Assembly (NCBI GenBank): GCA_964542875.1
Contig: CAZIWA010000017.1
Span: forward strand, 1 to 58,558
Direction: 5' to 3'
Origin: CAZGOM01 sp964542875
Lineage (GTDB): Bacteria > Planctomycetota > Phycisphaerae > Phycisphaerales > Phycisphaeraceae
Length of the DNA stretch: 58,558 nucleotides
The notes beneath the pieces were generated by a model. That model saw only the letters and a program-made list of their open reading frames with translations. It made no database searches and was not told the origin of the DNA. A program made the translations under genes and the position numbers. Position 1 is the stretch's first letter; the number at the start of each line of letters is the position of its first letter. Below, piece after piece: positions 1 to 7,808 of this stretch.

Positions 1-61
1 ACATCGAGCCCGAACAATCCAACACAAGATACACAGGCAGTCGTCGTCCGGTGTCGGACAT
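1..61 (-). CDS. TerY-like VWA protein, N-terminal fragment (cut by window edge)
   Basis: Only the first 20 codons lie in the window. They begin with ATG at 61 on the minus strand and read MSDTGRRLPVYLVLDCSGSM. The DCSGS segment is the metal-ion-dependent adhesion site (DxSxS) that opens a von Willebrand A domain. The start closely matches that of the next gene upstream (199-1242), which begins MSDRRLPVYFLLDCSES, so the two are tandem paralogues read leftwards and separated by 137 bases. A GGA about 8 bases before the ATG can serve as ribosome site. VWA proteins of the TerY type often occur as neighbours of a PP2C phosphatase and a kinase. Whether those lie further left cannot be seen. Confidence 0.75.
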   Translation of the reverse strand, partial: MSDTGRRLPVYLVLDCSGSM

Positions 62-198
62 GGTGGTTTCCTTATCGGTTGCCGCTGAATTCTGGAATGT
101 ATTCTCTGCCGCGATGACGGGAGGCCAGAGTCCGACGAATGTCCATACCACCAACCCCCGAAAAGCAATGCTCTTTCACCGTCAGAGCACACCGGAAT

Positions 199-1242
199 TT
201 AACCCTCGGTGGGCCGTATGTCAAAGGTGCCTGCCTCGTCATTGGGGCTGGTGATTTCGCCGCACCAGGGACAGGTGGAGCTTCCCGTGTTGCTGGGATT
301 TTCACAAAACAGCCTTTTGCAGACGCACATTGTCGCGATCCTGTTTCCGCAATGCGGGCAGGGGGCCACGCCTTTGAGCATGTCGGAGCTTATTTTCGGG
401 GCGTAATCATCATCCCGATTCTCCACCTCTTCCATCGGATGCGACGCCGTCGCCAGATAGAAGTCTTTGCCCATGAGCTCTTTTTGCTCCTGATTGGCCT
501 TCACGAAGCGCATGAGGTATGGCCTCTTGGTCTTCTGGCACCGGACATACAAAAACACCTGCCGCGGGCCTTTGCTTTTGCGCCAGCTTGGCCTGTTGTG
601 TTCGATGATGTCCTTGGGAAACTCCCTTGGGTCCAGTGGGCCATTTTCACCTGAAATACTCTCCACCCGGGCGCTGGCGCCTTTCACTGAAGCTGTAAGC
701 CACACGAAAAACTTCCTGGCCACTTCAGGCGTCAGGTCTTTCATGTTGAACACCACATCGGTGATGCGCTTGAGCGAATCGGTGTCCACATCCGGCCCGC
801 AGCCGATGGCGTAAATGTGGGCCACCCGTGTGCCTTTGCGGCCATAGGCCATGTCTGCGGCTTCTTCCCATTCGTCGGTGGGCACGCCGTCGGTGAGCAA
901 AAACACCAGCGGCCGGTAATCCCCCTTGGTGGTGGCCGTCGTGCGCACCACTTCCATATCGATGCACTTGCGCACCAGTTTCAGCGCCGCGCCCAGCGCC
1001 GTACCCGGCCGGACCGTCAGTTTCGGCGGGTGAAAGATCGCAAGATCCGTCAACGGCACTTCCTGCTTGGCATACCGGGAAAAAGTGATCACGCTCAGCG
1101 CGACGGTCTCCATCGCCCGCGGATCGTTTTTCATCTCCCGAACCAGGCTTTGCACGCCTTGGTTGACCATGTCGATCGCCGGACCCGCCATGGATTCCGA
1201 ACAATCCAGAAGAAAGTAAACCGGCAGCCTTCGATCAGACAT
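199..1242 (-). CDS. TerY-like VWA domain protein with C-terminal zinc ribbon
   Basis: 347 residues. The N-terminal ~200 residues form a von Willebrand A domain with a complete MIDAS: DCSES near residue 13, a conserved Thr in the GTALG segment, and LLTDGVPTD. The C-terminus carries Cys pairs (CPHC, CVC, CPWC) typical of the metal-binding tail of TerY-like proteins. Such proteins are known from tellurium-resistance-associated gene sets, where they probably act as metal-dependent scaffolds with a phosphatase and a kinase. That role is inferred here. Two ATGs are adjacent (1245 and 1242). The second is chosen because it sits 6 bases after AGGGG and aligns with the start of the tandem paralogue at 61. 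The gene is first of a leftward pair. It probably acts in the cytoplasm, since no signal peptide is visible. Confidence 0.85.
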   Translation of the reverse strand: MSDRRLPVYFLLDCSESMAGPAIDMVNQGVQSLVREMKNDPRAMETVALSVITFSRYAKQEVPLTDLAIFHPPKLTVRPGTALGAALKLVRKCIDMEVVRTTATTKGDYRPLVFLLTDGVPTDEWEEAADMAYGRKGTRVAHIYAIGCGPDVDTDSLKRITDVVFNMKDLTPEVARKFFVWLTASVKGASARVESISGENGPLDPREFPKDIIEHNRPSWRKSKGPRQVFLYVRCQKTKRPYLMRFVKANQEQKELMGKDFYLATASHPMEEVENRDDDYAPKISSDMLKGVAPCPHCGNRIATMCVCKRLFCENPSNTGSSTCPWCGEITSPNDEAGTFDIRPTEG

Positions 1243-1646
1243 CATTCGCCCCTAAAAGAAGTCCAAGGACATAGCGACTCGGGAGAGATAGGCCCCTCCT
1301 TGGCTCCCCGAATGATATGTGAGACATCACAATAATCCCAGCGTGCCTGATCTTCCCCGTCTCACCAGTGGGGTGGGCAGTGCGGTAAGTGGGGAAGCAG
1401 AAGAAAAGAGAGGAACAGAACTTTTAGCGCGAAGGCGCGAAGACGCGAAGGGAAAAGGCGGAAAGTGAGAGAAAAACAGAACACCCTGCAAGATATCGCT
1501 GTTGTAGGTCGCAAACCACAGAATCGTGTTTCAGCTCGACTCTGCCTTGATTTTCTTCCCTTTTTCCGCTTCTAAACTTCGCGTCTTCGCGCCTTCGCGG
1601 TAAAAGTCCGCTCTTGTTATTACTCTTCATCTTCAGATAAAAACTG
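1243..1646. other. Intergenic region with hairpin repeat
   Basis: No gene was supported in this 404-base gap. It holds a long inverted repeat (arms at 1421-1450 and 1577-1606, listed separately). An open frame on the minus strand through the repeat reads low-complexity Arg-rich protein and is treated as an artefact of the repeat. Confidence 0.6.
1421..1606. repeat. Dispersed inverted-repeat element, copy A
   Basis: Two 30-base arms (1421-1450 and 1577-1606) are inverted copies of each other with a single mismatch. Their core is built on the phrase GCGAAGGCGCGAAGACGCGAAG. Similarity continues inward into A/G-rich sequence, and about 126 bases separate the arms. The same arm sequence recurs at 33651-33837, again as a pair, and in degenerate single form at 16804-16860. 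The layout resembles a MITE or a large REP-type hairpin. No transposase is present. Confidence 0.8.
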
Positions 1647-2201
1647 TCACACACACCTCACCGGCTGCTCCATGAAATACTCCGGCTCAGGTGGAAACTC
1701 CTGCACCTGTCCGCGCATCTGCTCGCGCTTGATGACAAATCCCATCTTCTGATACAGCGCCACCGCACGCGGGTTGGCCAATTGCACCGTGAGATTCATC
1801 ATCGGCGGGCCAACCTCCCTGGCCACTTCCAGCAGCCGTGTCATCACCGCGCGCCCGGAACCCGTGTCCTGCCAGCCCGGCCGGATGCAGATGCCAAACA
1901 CGCTCTCCTTGTCCTCGGGCTTATTCATCCGATACCACGCATAGCCGGCGATCTTCTTCTCCGGCGTTTCAATCACCAGCACCACCCAGATCGGGCTGTC
2001 GGCCAGGGCCGCGTGCTCCGCTGCGGTCGGCCGGTCCAGCTTGTAGGGGCAGTAAAATCGAAAGTCCTGCCGGGGGACGGATTCATAAAACTCACCCAGG
2101 GCGTCCGCATCGTTTTTGCTCATGGGCCGGACGTTGACTTTCACGCCGTTGCGCAGCGTGACGAAGTTTTCTTTAAACCTGGCCTGATATTCTGGAAGCA
2201 T
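1647..2201 (-). CDS. GNAT family N-acetyltransferase
   Basis: 184 residues. The central part follows the GNAT fold: a hydrophobic beta-4 (WVVLVIE), then an acyl-CoA binding segment around IRPGWQDTGSGRAVM (the R/Q-x-x-G-x-G/A pyrophosphate loop), and a C-terminal NPRAVALYQKMGF typical of the last helix and strand. The family transfers an acetyl group from acetyl-CoA to an amine; the substrate is not predictable from the sequence. AGAGG lies 6 bases before the ATG at 2201. The gene is transcribed alone, away from the AraC-type regulator. The N-terminal segment NVRPMSKNDADAL is a typical GNAT start. Confidence 0.85.
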   Translation of the reverse strand: MLPEYQARFKENFVTLRNGVKVNVRPMSKNDADALGEFYESVPRQDFRFYCPYKLDRPTAAEHAALADSPIWVVLVIETPEKKIAGYAWYRMNKPEDKESVFGICIRPGWQDTGSGRAVMTRLLEVAREVGPPMMNLTVQLANPRAVALYQKMGFVIKREQMRGQVQEFPPEPEYFMEQPVRCV

Positions 2202-2434
2202 GAAAAGCCTCTGATATGGATGTATGTCAAAATATCATAACATTTCATTAAAGGGGCTGGAGTGTTCGATGGCACATGCGCTTGGGGTGTCGCGTGGCGG
2301 GTTATCGGGGGGCTTCGAGGACGCAACTGCCAGCCAGAGTGGGGCATGAGTTCACCTTGCTCATACTCATGAACACGCGACCACCCGTCACCCGGCAACC
2401 GGGCGAACATGGCGTCGATTCCTCAAACCACTTC

Positions 2435-3316
2435 TCACTCAATCAGCTTGCACTGGTCTTCCAGGCTGATCGACGAATAGTCCACCGTCTTGATCAACTC
2501 CTGCGGGCTGGCGCCGGATTTGCCGAACCGGTATTTCTCCACCGCCTGAGTGGGCGTGATTCCATACGCCCTCTGGAATGCCAGTGAGAAGTGAGACACC
2601 TGCTCAAACCCCGTCTGCCGGGCGATCTGTTTGATGAGCATCTGGCTGTGGACGATCAAATCCATTGCCCGAGCCAGCCGAAGTTTATTCCGGTAGGCCA
2701 GGGGGGTCATTTTGTACTTTTCCTCAAACAGCAGACGCAGGTGATCCAGCGAGTATCCGCACCGCTGCGCAACTTGTCCCAGCCTGAGCTGGCAGCGTTC
2801 ATCGGCATCGATCATCGCTTTGAACTGTGATGCGATGGATTGATCGTCATGTGCCAGACCCGAGGCTTCCACGAACTGCCGAAGCATCTGCAGCACGATC
2901 ATCTGCGCTAAAAAAGCATTGCTTGGCGTGGGGCTCTTAAGCAGCGTTCCGATTTGGATGAACTGGTTTCGCCAGTAGGGGAGTCTTGCTTCGTCAATGG
3001 GGACGGATGCCGGATATTCGTGGATGTGGTTCCTGCCGAGCCTCAGTGCGAACATACCGGGGTCTTTGGCGGCGATGAGGTCTTTGGTGTCCAGCATGGC
3101 CACCCAGTTTTCCCGTCCCACGCCAAACTCATATTCGCAGTGCGTACCCACGGGGCTCACGGTGAGCACGGGCGTTTTGGCAGGCATGGCGATGCCATTG
3201 ACCTTGCTCTTTTTCAGCCCGCCGCAGATCAGGGTAATAAAGTTGTGATGGACAAGCTGCGCGCCTTTTTCAGGCTTGGTGTACACCCCGATGGACCGAA
3301 CTTCGAGCTGGATCAT
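2435..3316 (-). CDS. AraC/XylS family transcriptional regulator
   Basis: 293 residues. The N-terminal ~180 residues should form a cupin-like ligand-binding domain (weak motif, HNFITLICGG). The C-terminal ~100 residues contain two helix-turn-helix units. The first is around LRLGQVAQRCGYSLDHLRLLF. The second is around QIARQTGFEQVSHFSLAFQ, followed by the family signature GITPTQAVEKYR. AraC proteins usually sense a small sugar or related ligand and act on neighbouring genes. This one is divergent from a Gfo/Idh/MocA oxidoreductase across 118 bases holding a palindrome (3390-3402), so control of that oxidoreductase and of itself is the simplest inference. ATG at 3316 is used; no strong ribosome site is visible. 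Confidence 0.88.
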   Translation of the reverse strand: MIQLEVRSIGVYTKPEKGAQLVHHNFITLICGGLKKSKVNGIAMPAKTPVLTVSPVGTHCEYEFGVGRENWVAMLDTKDLIAAKDPGMFALRLGRNHIHEYPASVPIDEARLPYWRNQFIQIGTLLKSPTPSNAFLAQMIVLQMLRQFVEASGLAHDDQSIASQFKAMIDADERCQLRLGQVAQRCGYSLDHLRLLFEEKYKMTPLAYRNKLRLARAMDLIVHSQMLIKQIARQTGFEQVSHFSLAFQRAYGITPTQAVEKYRFGKSGASPQELIKTVDYSSISLEDQCKLIE

Positions 3317-3389
3317 GGGATTCTCGGTTTTTGATAACGATACCGGCGATCACGTATCAGACGGCTGCCCGATAACGCGATCCTGCAAC

Positions 3390-3402
3390 TAGCGTAACGC
3401 TA
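3390..3402. promoter_or_regulatory. Palindrome in the AraC/oxidoreductase divergent promoter region
   Basis: TAGCGT-A-ACGCTA is a perfect 13-base interrupted palindrome in the 118-base divergent intergenic region, 33 bases before the oxidoreductase start. It is a candidate operator. AraC-family proteins more often bind direct repeats, so the binder is uncertain. Confidence 0.35.
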
Positions 3403-3434
3403 TCTTGGGTTCATTCAATCAAGGAGTTCACAAA

Positions 3435-4748
3435 GTGGCCCGTAAAACCAAAGTCGTTTCCAAGAAGTCTGACCTGATTCGCGTCGGCGTCGTCGGCCTT
3501 GGCCGTGGCCAAAGCTTCATGAATGCCGCCACCGAACTGGTGGGCATGAAGCTTGTCGCCCTCTGCGATACCTGGGCGGAGAAGCTGGCCGAAGTGGGCA
3601 AGAAACACAACGTTGCCACTTACACGGACTACGACAAGTTCCTTGAGCATGACATGGACGCCGTCGTGCTGGCCAACTTCTTCCATGAGCACGCCCCCTT
3701 TGCCATCAAGGCTCTGGCCGCCGGCAAGCACGTCATGAGCGAGACTTCCGCCTGCAAGACCATCGGCGAAGGCGTGGCGCTTTGCCGGGCGGTCGAAAAG
3801 TCCGGCAAGACCTACATGTTTGCCGAGAACTATCCTTTCTCCAGCGCCAACCAGGAACTTCGCCGGCTCTACCAAACTGGTGAAATCGGCCAGGTCCGCT
3901 ACGCGGAAGGGGAGTACAACCACTCCATCGACGAACCCGGCCGGCTTGGCCTCTCTCCCGGATATGCCCACTGGCGCAACTGGCTGCCATCCACCTATTA
4001 CTGCACGCACGCCCTTGCCCCGCTGATGTACATGACCGACACCATGCCGGTTTCGGTCAACTCGCTCTCCATCGTGGAAGAACCCATGCAAAGCCCCAAC
4101 ACCACCCGGATCGGGGATATGGGCTCGCTCATTCTCGCGCGCATGGACAACGGCGCGGTGTTCCGTATCTTCGGGCTCATGCTTTCCAGCGAGCATTCTG
4201 TGAAGTACACCCTCCACGGCGAAAAGGGCCTCATCGCCACCGCTGAACCCAACCACTGGTCCAACGTGCGCATCTATCACGAAAAGTGGCTCCTGGGCGC
4301 CGGCAAGCCCAATCACGTCTCCTATGCCCCCGCATGGCCCGAGCATGCCGACCTGGCCGCCAAAGCCGGTCACGGCGGCGGTGACTTCTGGACCAACTTC
4401 CACTTCTCCAACGCCATCCGGTCTGGCAAAGCCCCGTACCTGGACGTCTATCGCGGCGTGGCCATGTCCAGCGTCGGCATCCTGGCATGGAAGTCCGCAT
4501 TGCAGGAAGGCACGCCTTTCGCCGTGCCCGACTTCAAATCCGAGAAGGCCCGCGCGTCCCATGAAAACGACGACTGGTCGCCTTTCCCCGAGGACTACAA
4601 ACCCGGCCAGCCTCCCGCCAGCATCAACGGCAATGTTGTTCCCTCCAAGGCGGCCCAGAAGCGCTCCGAGGAAGCCTGGACCAAGCGCGGCGTCCGCAAC
4701 ATCGGCTCCGTGAGCCAGATCAAGGCCTTCGGCGCCCGCAAGAAGTAA
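3435..4748 (+). CDS. Gfo/Idh/MocA family oxidoreductase
   Basis: 437 residues. The N-terminal Rossmann fold is seen as RVGVVGLGRGQSF, and the C-terminal alpha/beta domain includes YAEGEYNHS and a GxGGxDFW-like stretch (AGHGGGDFW). The family reduces or oxidises sugars and related polyols with NAD(P). The usual EKP motif after the Rossmann domain is replaced by SETSACK, so catalysis may deviate from the norm. Start: GTG at 3435 is preceded by AAGGAG (3421-3426) with 8-base spacing, which is better than the in-frame TTG at 3405. A strong hairpin (4789-4818) follows. It is probably controlled by the divergent AraC-type regulator. Sugar or uronate metabolism is inferred from the overall gene set. 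Confidence 0.88.
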   Translation: MARKTKVVSKKSDLIRVGVVGLGRGQSFMNAATELVGMKLVALCDTWAEKLAEVGKKHNVATYTDYDKFLEHDMDAVVLANFFHEHAPFAIKALAAGKHVMSETSACKTIGEGVALCRAVEKSGKTYMFAENYPFSSANQELRRLYQTGEIGQVRYAEGEYNHSIDEPGRLGLSPGYAHWRNWLPSTYYCTHALAPLMYMTDTMPVSVNSLSIVEEPMQSPNTTRIGDMGSLILARMDNGAVFRIFGLMLSSEHSVKYTLHGEKGLIATAEPNHWSNVRIYHEKWLLGAGKPNHVSYAPAWPEHADLAAKAGHGGGDFWTNFHFSNAIRSGKAPYLDVYRGVAMSSVGILAWKSALQEGTPFAVPDFKSEKARASHENDDWSPFPEDYKPGQPPASINGNVVPSKAAQKRSEEAWTKRGVRNIGSVSQIKAFGARKK

Positions 4749-4788
4749 TCCGGCACGCTCTTAACAGCTTCAATACTAAGGCTTTCCG

Positions 4789-4825
4789 CGCTTGCCCCCC
4801 GTTGCAGGGGGGCAAGCGTCATTTT
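4789..4825 (+). terminator. Rho-independent terminator after the oxidoreductase
   Basis: A perfect 12-base stem (CGCTTGCCCCCC / GGGGGGCAAGCG) with a six-base loop is followed by TCATTTT. It sits 40 bases after the stop codon and before purA. Confidence 0.75.
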
Positions 4826-4967
4826 GCCGCCCCTAATCTCACGCCACATATGGCTTTAAGCGCCTTTTCCCGGCCAGAAATTTAAATCACAATTCCCCAC
4901 CAATTTCCAGACCTCAGACGTCAGTTCTGTTAGAATTGGGGTTTTGTGTCCATACAAGGCCAAAGCC

Positions 4968-6332
4968 ATGACGCAGACCCAGCAGGTTCCGATCAATAAC
5001 AACGCCATCCCCCAGCTCTTTAAGAACGCCAACTGTGCCGTCGTCGGCCTCCAGTGGGGTGATGAGGGCAAGGGCAAGATCGTCGATCTTCTCACCGAGC
5101 AGTTCGACCTCATCGTCCGTTACAACGGCGGCGCCAACGCAGGCCACAGCGTCCAGGTGGGTACGGAGCGCTACGCGCTGCACCTGATCCCCTCGGGCAT
5201 CCTGAACCCCAATAAGCTCAACATCCTCGGTAACGGCGTCGTGATCGACCCCGCCGTCGTTCTGGATGAAATCAACAAGCTTCGCTCCCGCAATGTCCAC
5301 ATCGGCGATAACCTCCGCATCTCCGATCGCGCGCATGTCGTGATGCCTTACCACAAGGCGCAGGACGTTCTGATGGAAGCCGCCGTCGGCAAGGGCCGGG
5401 GCGATAGCCAGAAGATCGGCACCACCGGCCGTGGCATCGGCCCCTGTTACGCCGACAAGGCCGTCCGGACCACCGCCATTCGCGTGGGTGACATCCTGAA
5501 CCCCGATCAGCTCGCCGAAAAGCTCCGGCTCATCGTCCGGATCAAAAACGCCATGCTGGCCGCTTTAGCCGTCGAGGCCGAACACAACTTTGAACCTATT
5601 CACTTCGACCAGCTTCTGGTTCAGGTCAATGAATGGGCCCAGAAGCTGCGCCCGCATATCTGCGATACCTCCGAGCTCCTCCACGACGCCATGGCCAAAG
5701 GCAAGCGGCTCCTGTTTGAAGGCGCAAACGCAACCCTTCTGGACATCGACCACGGCACCTATCCTTTCGTCACCTCCAGCAACTGTTCTTCGCTGGGCGT
5801 GTACGCAGGCACCGGCGTCCCCGGCCAGAAGGTTTCCGAAGTGCTCGGCATCGTAAAGGCCTACTCCACCCGTGTCGGCGGCGGGCCCATGCCCACCGAA
5901 CTGCACGACGCCACCGGCCAGCGCATCCGTGAAGTGGGCCGTGAATACGGCACCACCACCGGCCGCCCGCGCCGCTGTGGCTGGCAAGACCTTGTGGCCG
6001 TCAAGTACTCCGCCATGACCTCCGGCGCAACCGCCATCGGGCTCATGCTTCTGGACGTGCTCTCAGGCCTGCCCACTCTCAAGATCTGCGTGGCCTATAA
6101 GTACAAAGGCAAGCTGCTCACCGCTTTCCCCAGCGATGCGCAGGTCCTGGCGGAAGTCGAACCCGTGTACGAGGAAGTGCCCGGCTTTGGCGCAAACGTG
6201 ACCGAGTGCCGCAGCTTTGTCGACCTCCCCAAGGAAGCGCAGAACTACATCAAGCGGATCGAAGAATACGTCGGCGTCCCGGTGAGGATCGTCAGCGTCG
6301 GCCCCCGGCGCGACCAGACCCTCGTCGTCTAA
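4968..6332 (+). CDS. purA: Adenylosuccinate synthase
   Basis: 454 residues, close to the usual family length. It joins IMP and aspartate using GTP, the first committed step to AMP, in the cytoplasm. The N-terminal signature GLQWGDEGKGKIVD and the catalytic NGGANAGHS are intact. Further family blocks include TTGRGIGPCYADK, the GTP-loop region FEGANATLLDIDHGTYPFVTSSN and GTTTGRPRRCGWQDL. The ATG at 4968 follows AAGG with 8-base spacing; an in-frame GTG at 4944 would add eight unrelated residues. The protein has about 20 extra residues before the conserved core, rich in Asn and Gln. A clear terminator follows at 6365. Confidence 0.97.
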   Translation: MTQTQQVPINNNAIPQLFKNANCAVVGLQWGDEGKGKIVDLLTEQFDLIVRYNGGANAGHSVQVGTERYALHLIPSGILNPNKLNILGNGVVIDPAVVLDEINKLRSRNVHIGDNLRISDRAHVVMPYHKAQDVLMEAAVGKGRGDSQKIGTTGRGIGPCYADKAVRTTAIRVGDILNPDQLAEKLRLIVRIKNAMLAALAVEAEHNFEPIHFDQLLVQVNEWAQKLRPHICDTSELLHDAMAKGKRLLFEGANATLLDIDHGTYPFVTSSNCSSLGVYAGTGVPGQKVSEVLGIVKAYSTRVGGGPMPTELHDATGQRIREVGREYGTTTGRPRRCGWQDLVAVKYSAMTSGATAIGLMLLDVLSGLPTLKICVAYKYKGKLLTAFPSDAQVLAEVEPVYEEVPGFGANVTECRSFVDLPKEAQNYIKRIEEYVGVPVRIVSVGPRRDQTLVV

Positions 6333-6364
6333 AACCGCTTTGGTTCAACCACTGATCCACCGTT

Positions 6365-6397
6365 GAAGCGCCGGCGCCACGCCGGCGCTTCTTCATT
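6365..6397 (+). terminator. Rho-independent terminator after purA
   Basis: An 11-base stem (GAAGCGCCGGC / GCCGGCGCTTC) with a five-base loop is followed by TTCATT, 33 bases after the purA stop. Confidence 0.7.
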
Positions 6398-6533
6398 AGG
6401 CCCTGACCATCAAGCCAGACGCGAATTCTTCTCCCCCTGCGGCACTCTTCCAAACCCGTACCACACTGTGACCGTATATCATGTGGTAGTTCCACTTTCG
6501 ATTGTGACCCCAGTGACCAAAACCAACACACCG

Positions 6534-7292
6534 ATGGACCCCACGACCAAGCGCCGGCTTGGCGCCCAAAGCCTGGGCCTGCCTCCGGAAAAGCTTCCCA
6601 GGCACATCGCCATCATCATGGACGGCAACGGGCGCTGGGCCAAAGCCAGGGGCCTCAATCGGCTCTTTGGCCATCAAGCGGGCGTCATGCGCGTGCGCGA
6701 AATCGTCACCGAATGCGCCCGCCTGGGCGTCGAAGTCCTCACCCTCTACAGCTTCTCGGTCGAAAATTGGAAACGCCCTCAGGATGAAGTCGCCGGCCTC
6801 ATGGCCATCTGCATCGAATATCTAAAGTCAGAATCCGACCTGATGATGGAAAACAACATCCGGTTCGCGCAGTTTGGCCAGCGCCATGGTCTGCCTCAGG
6901 AAGTGCTCGATGAAATCGACCGCGTCACCGCGCTCACCAGCCAGAACACCGGCATGACCCTCGCCCTTGCCCTCAACTACGGCGGGCGAACCGAAATCGT
7001 CGACGCCATCAAAAAGCTCGCATCCCTCGTCAAAGCCGGCCAGCTCTCACCTGATCAGATCGACGAAGAGACTGTCTCCGGCGCACTCTACACCGCAGGC
7101 CACCCCGACCCGGACCTCTTGATCCGTACCGCCGGCGAGATGCGCGTCTCCAACTACCTGCTCTGGCAAATCAGCTACGCCGAACTCCATGTCTCCCAAC
7201 TCTGCTGGCCGGACTTTGGCGCACCCCAACTCCACCAAGCCATCCATGACTTCGCCTCGCGCAACCGCAAATTCGGCGCGGTCGATACTTAA
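6534..7292 (+). CDS. uppS: Isoprenyl transferase (undecaprenyl diphosphate synthase)
   Basis: 252 residues, the normal size. It condenses isopentenyl diphosphate units into the cis-polyprenyl diphosphate that carries cell-envelope precursors. Visible motifs are IIMDGNGRWAKARG (catalytic Asp, diphosphate loop), GHQAGV, the TLYSFSVENWKRP block, and DLLIRTAGEMRVSNYLLWQ near the C-terminus, where the usual Ser of RTSGE is Ala. The start is uncertain. ATG at 6534 gives the canonical length and is preferred over the in-frame GTG at 6504 and ATG at 6363; none has a good Shine-Dalgarno. It is separated from purA by that gene's terminator. The gene is conserved and probably essential. Confidence 0.93.
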   Translation: MDPTTKRRLGAQSLGLPPEKLPRHIAIIMDGNGRWAKARGLNRLFGHQAGVMRVREIVTECARLGVEVLTLYSFSVENWKRPQDEVAGLMAICIEYLKSESDLMMENNIRFAQFGQRHGLPQEVLDEIDRVTALTSQNTGMTLALALNYGGRTEIVDAIKKLASLVKAGQLSPDQIDEETVSGALYTAGHPDPDLLIRTAGEMRVSNYLLWQISYAELHVSQLCWPDFGAPQLHQAIHDFASRNRKFGAVDT

Positions 7293-7336
7293 AACGGCCT
7301 TCAAAAACACAACACATCTTCAACGCCAACCCGCTT

Positions 7337-7372
7337 GGGTGGCACAGCATGGCCCGCAGCGGTGTTGTGTCC
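7337..7372. repeat. REP-like palindromic repeat, copy 1
   Basis: GGGTGGCACAGCATGG, a short spacer, then TGTTGTGTC makes an imperfect hairpin. A close copy lies at 37841-37875. Both sit just downstream of genes, as REP-type elements do. Confidence 0.5.
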
Positions 7373-7391
7373 CGTTGGACTTCCACCAACG

Positions 7392-7760
7392 TCACACACC
7401 GTTTGACTCAATCTGCCTGACCACCCGCCACACCCGCTCGGACTCGCCTCGTTCAAGAACCTCAAATGGCGTCTTACCTTCCAGCAGCGCACTGGGCGCT
7501 CCAAGCCACTTTGCAATTCCCTCCAGCCGAGCAATCCGGCTCAAAGCCTCTCCCAACCTTTGAATCTCTTCATACTTTCCCCTGGCCTGCTCACTCATGG
7601 GATGCCCGGTTTCCCATCGCGCGATGGTCTCGACGGGATATCGCGTCACACGGGAAAACTCCTCCACGGATAAACCCATCGACTCCCGAACTTTGACCGC
7701 CGCCCGCGCATTCACCCGAGCGGCCAATTCCTGCGCTGTAACAGGCATGTTTTTCTTCAT
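7392..7760 (-). CDS. Xre/MbcA/ParS-type antitoxin-like protein (no toxin partner seen)
   Basis: 122 residues. The N-terminal half has an Xre-like helix-turn-helix (LSVEEFSRVTRYPVETIARW). The C-terminal half resembles the DUF2384 toxin-binding domain: a helix, then AKWLGAPSALLEGKTPFEVL and a final GESERVWRVVRQIE. In known systems this protein pairs with a RES-domain NAD-degrading toxin encoded next to it. No RES gene is present on either side: uppS ends convergently at 7292 and mutL ends at 7809. It may therefore be an orphan regulator or act on a distant partner. ATG at 7760 is used; the Met at codon 5 is an alternative. The HTH and DUF2384 calls are from pattern, not a profile search. Confidence 0.75.
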   Translation of the reverse strand: MKKNMPVTAQELAARVNARAAVKVRESMGLSVEEFSRVTRYPVETIARWETGHPMSEQARGKYEEIQRLGEALSRIARLEGIAKWLGAPSALLEGKTPFEVLERGESERVWRVVRQIESNGV

Positions 7761-7808
7761 CTTCCGCTCTTACTTATCCCTTTTACCTTGTTCCTTTTAC
7801 CTTTCTTC

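Noticed and set aside
1424..1654. A 76-codon Arg-rich frame reading SLRVFAPSR-like peptide.
   Set aside because: It is generated by the dispersed inverted repeat and recurs wherever that repeat occurs. It is not a protein-coding gene.
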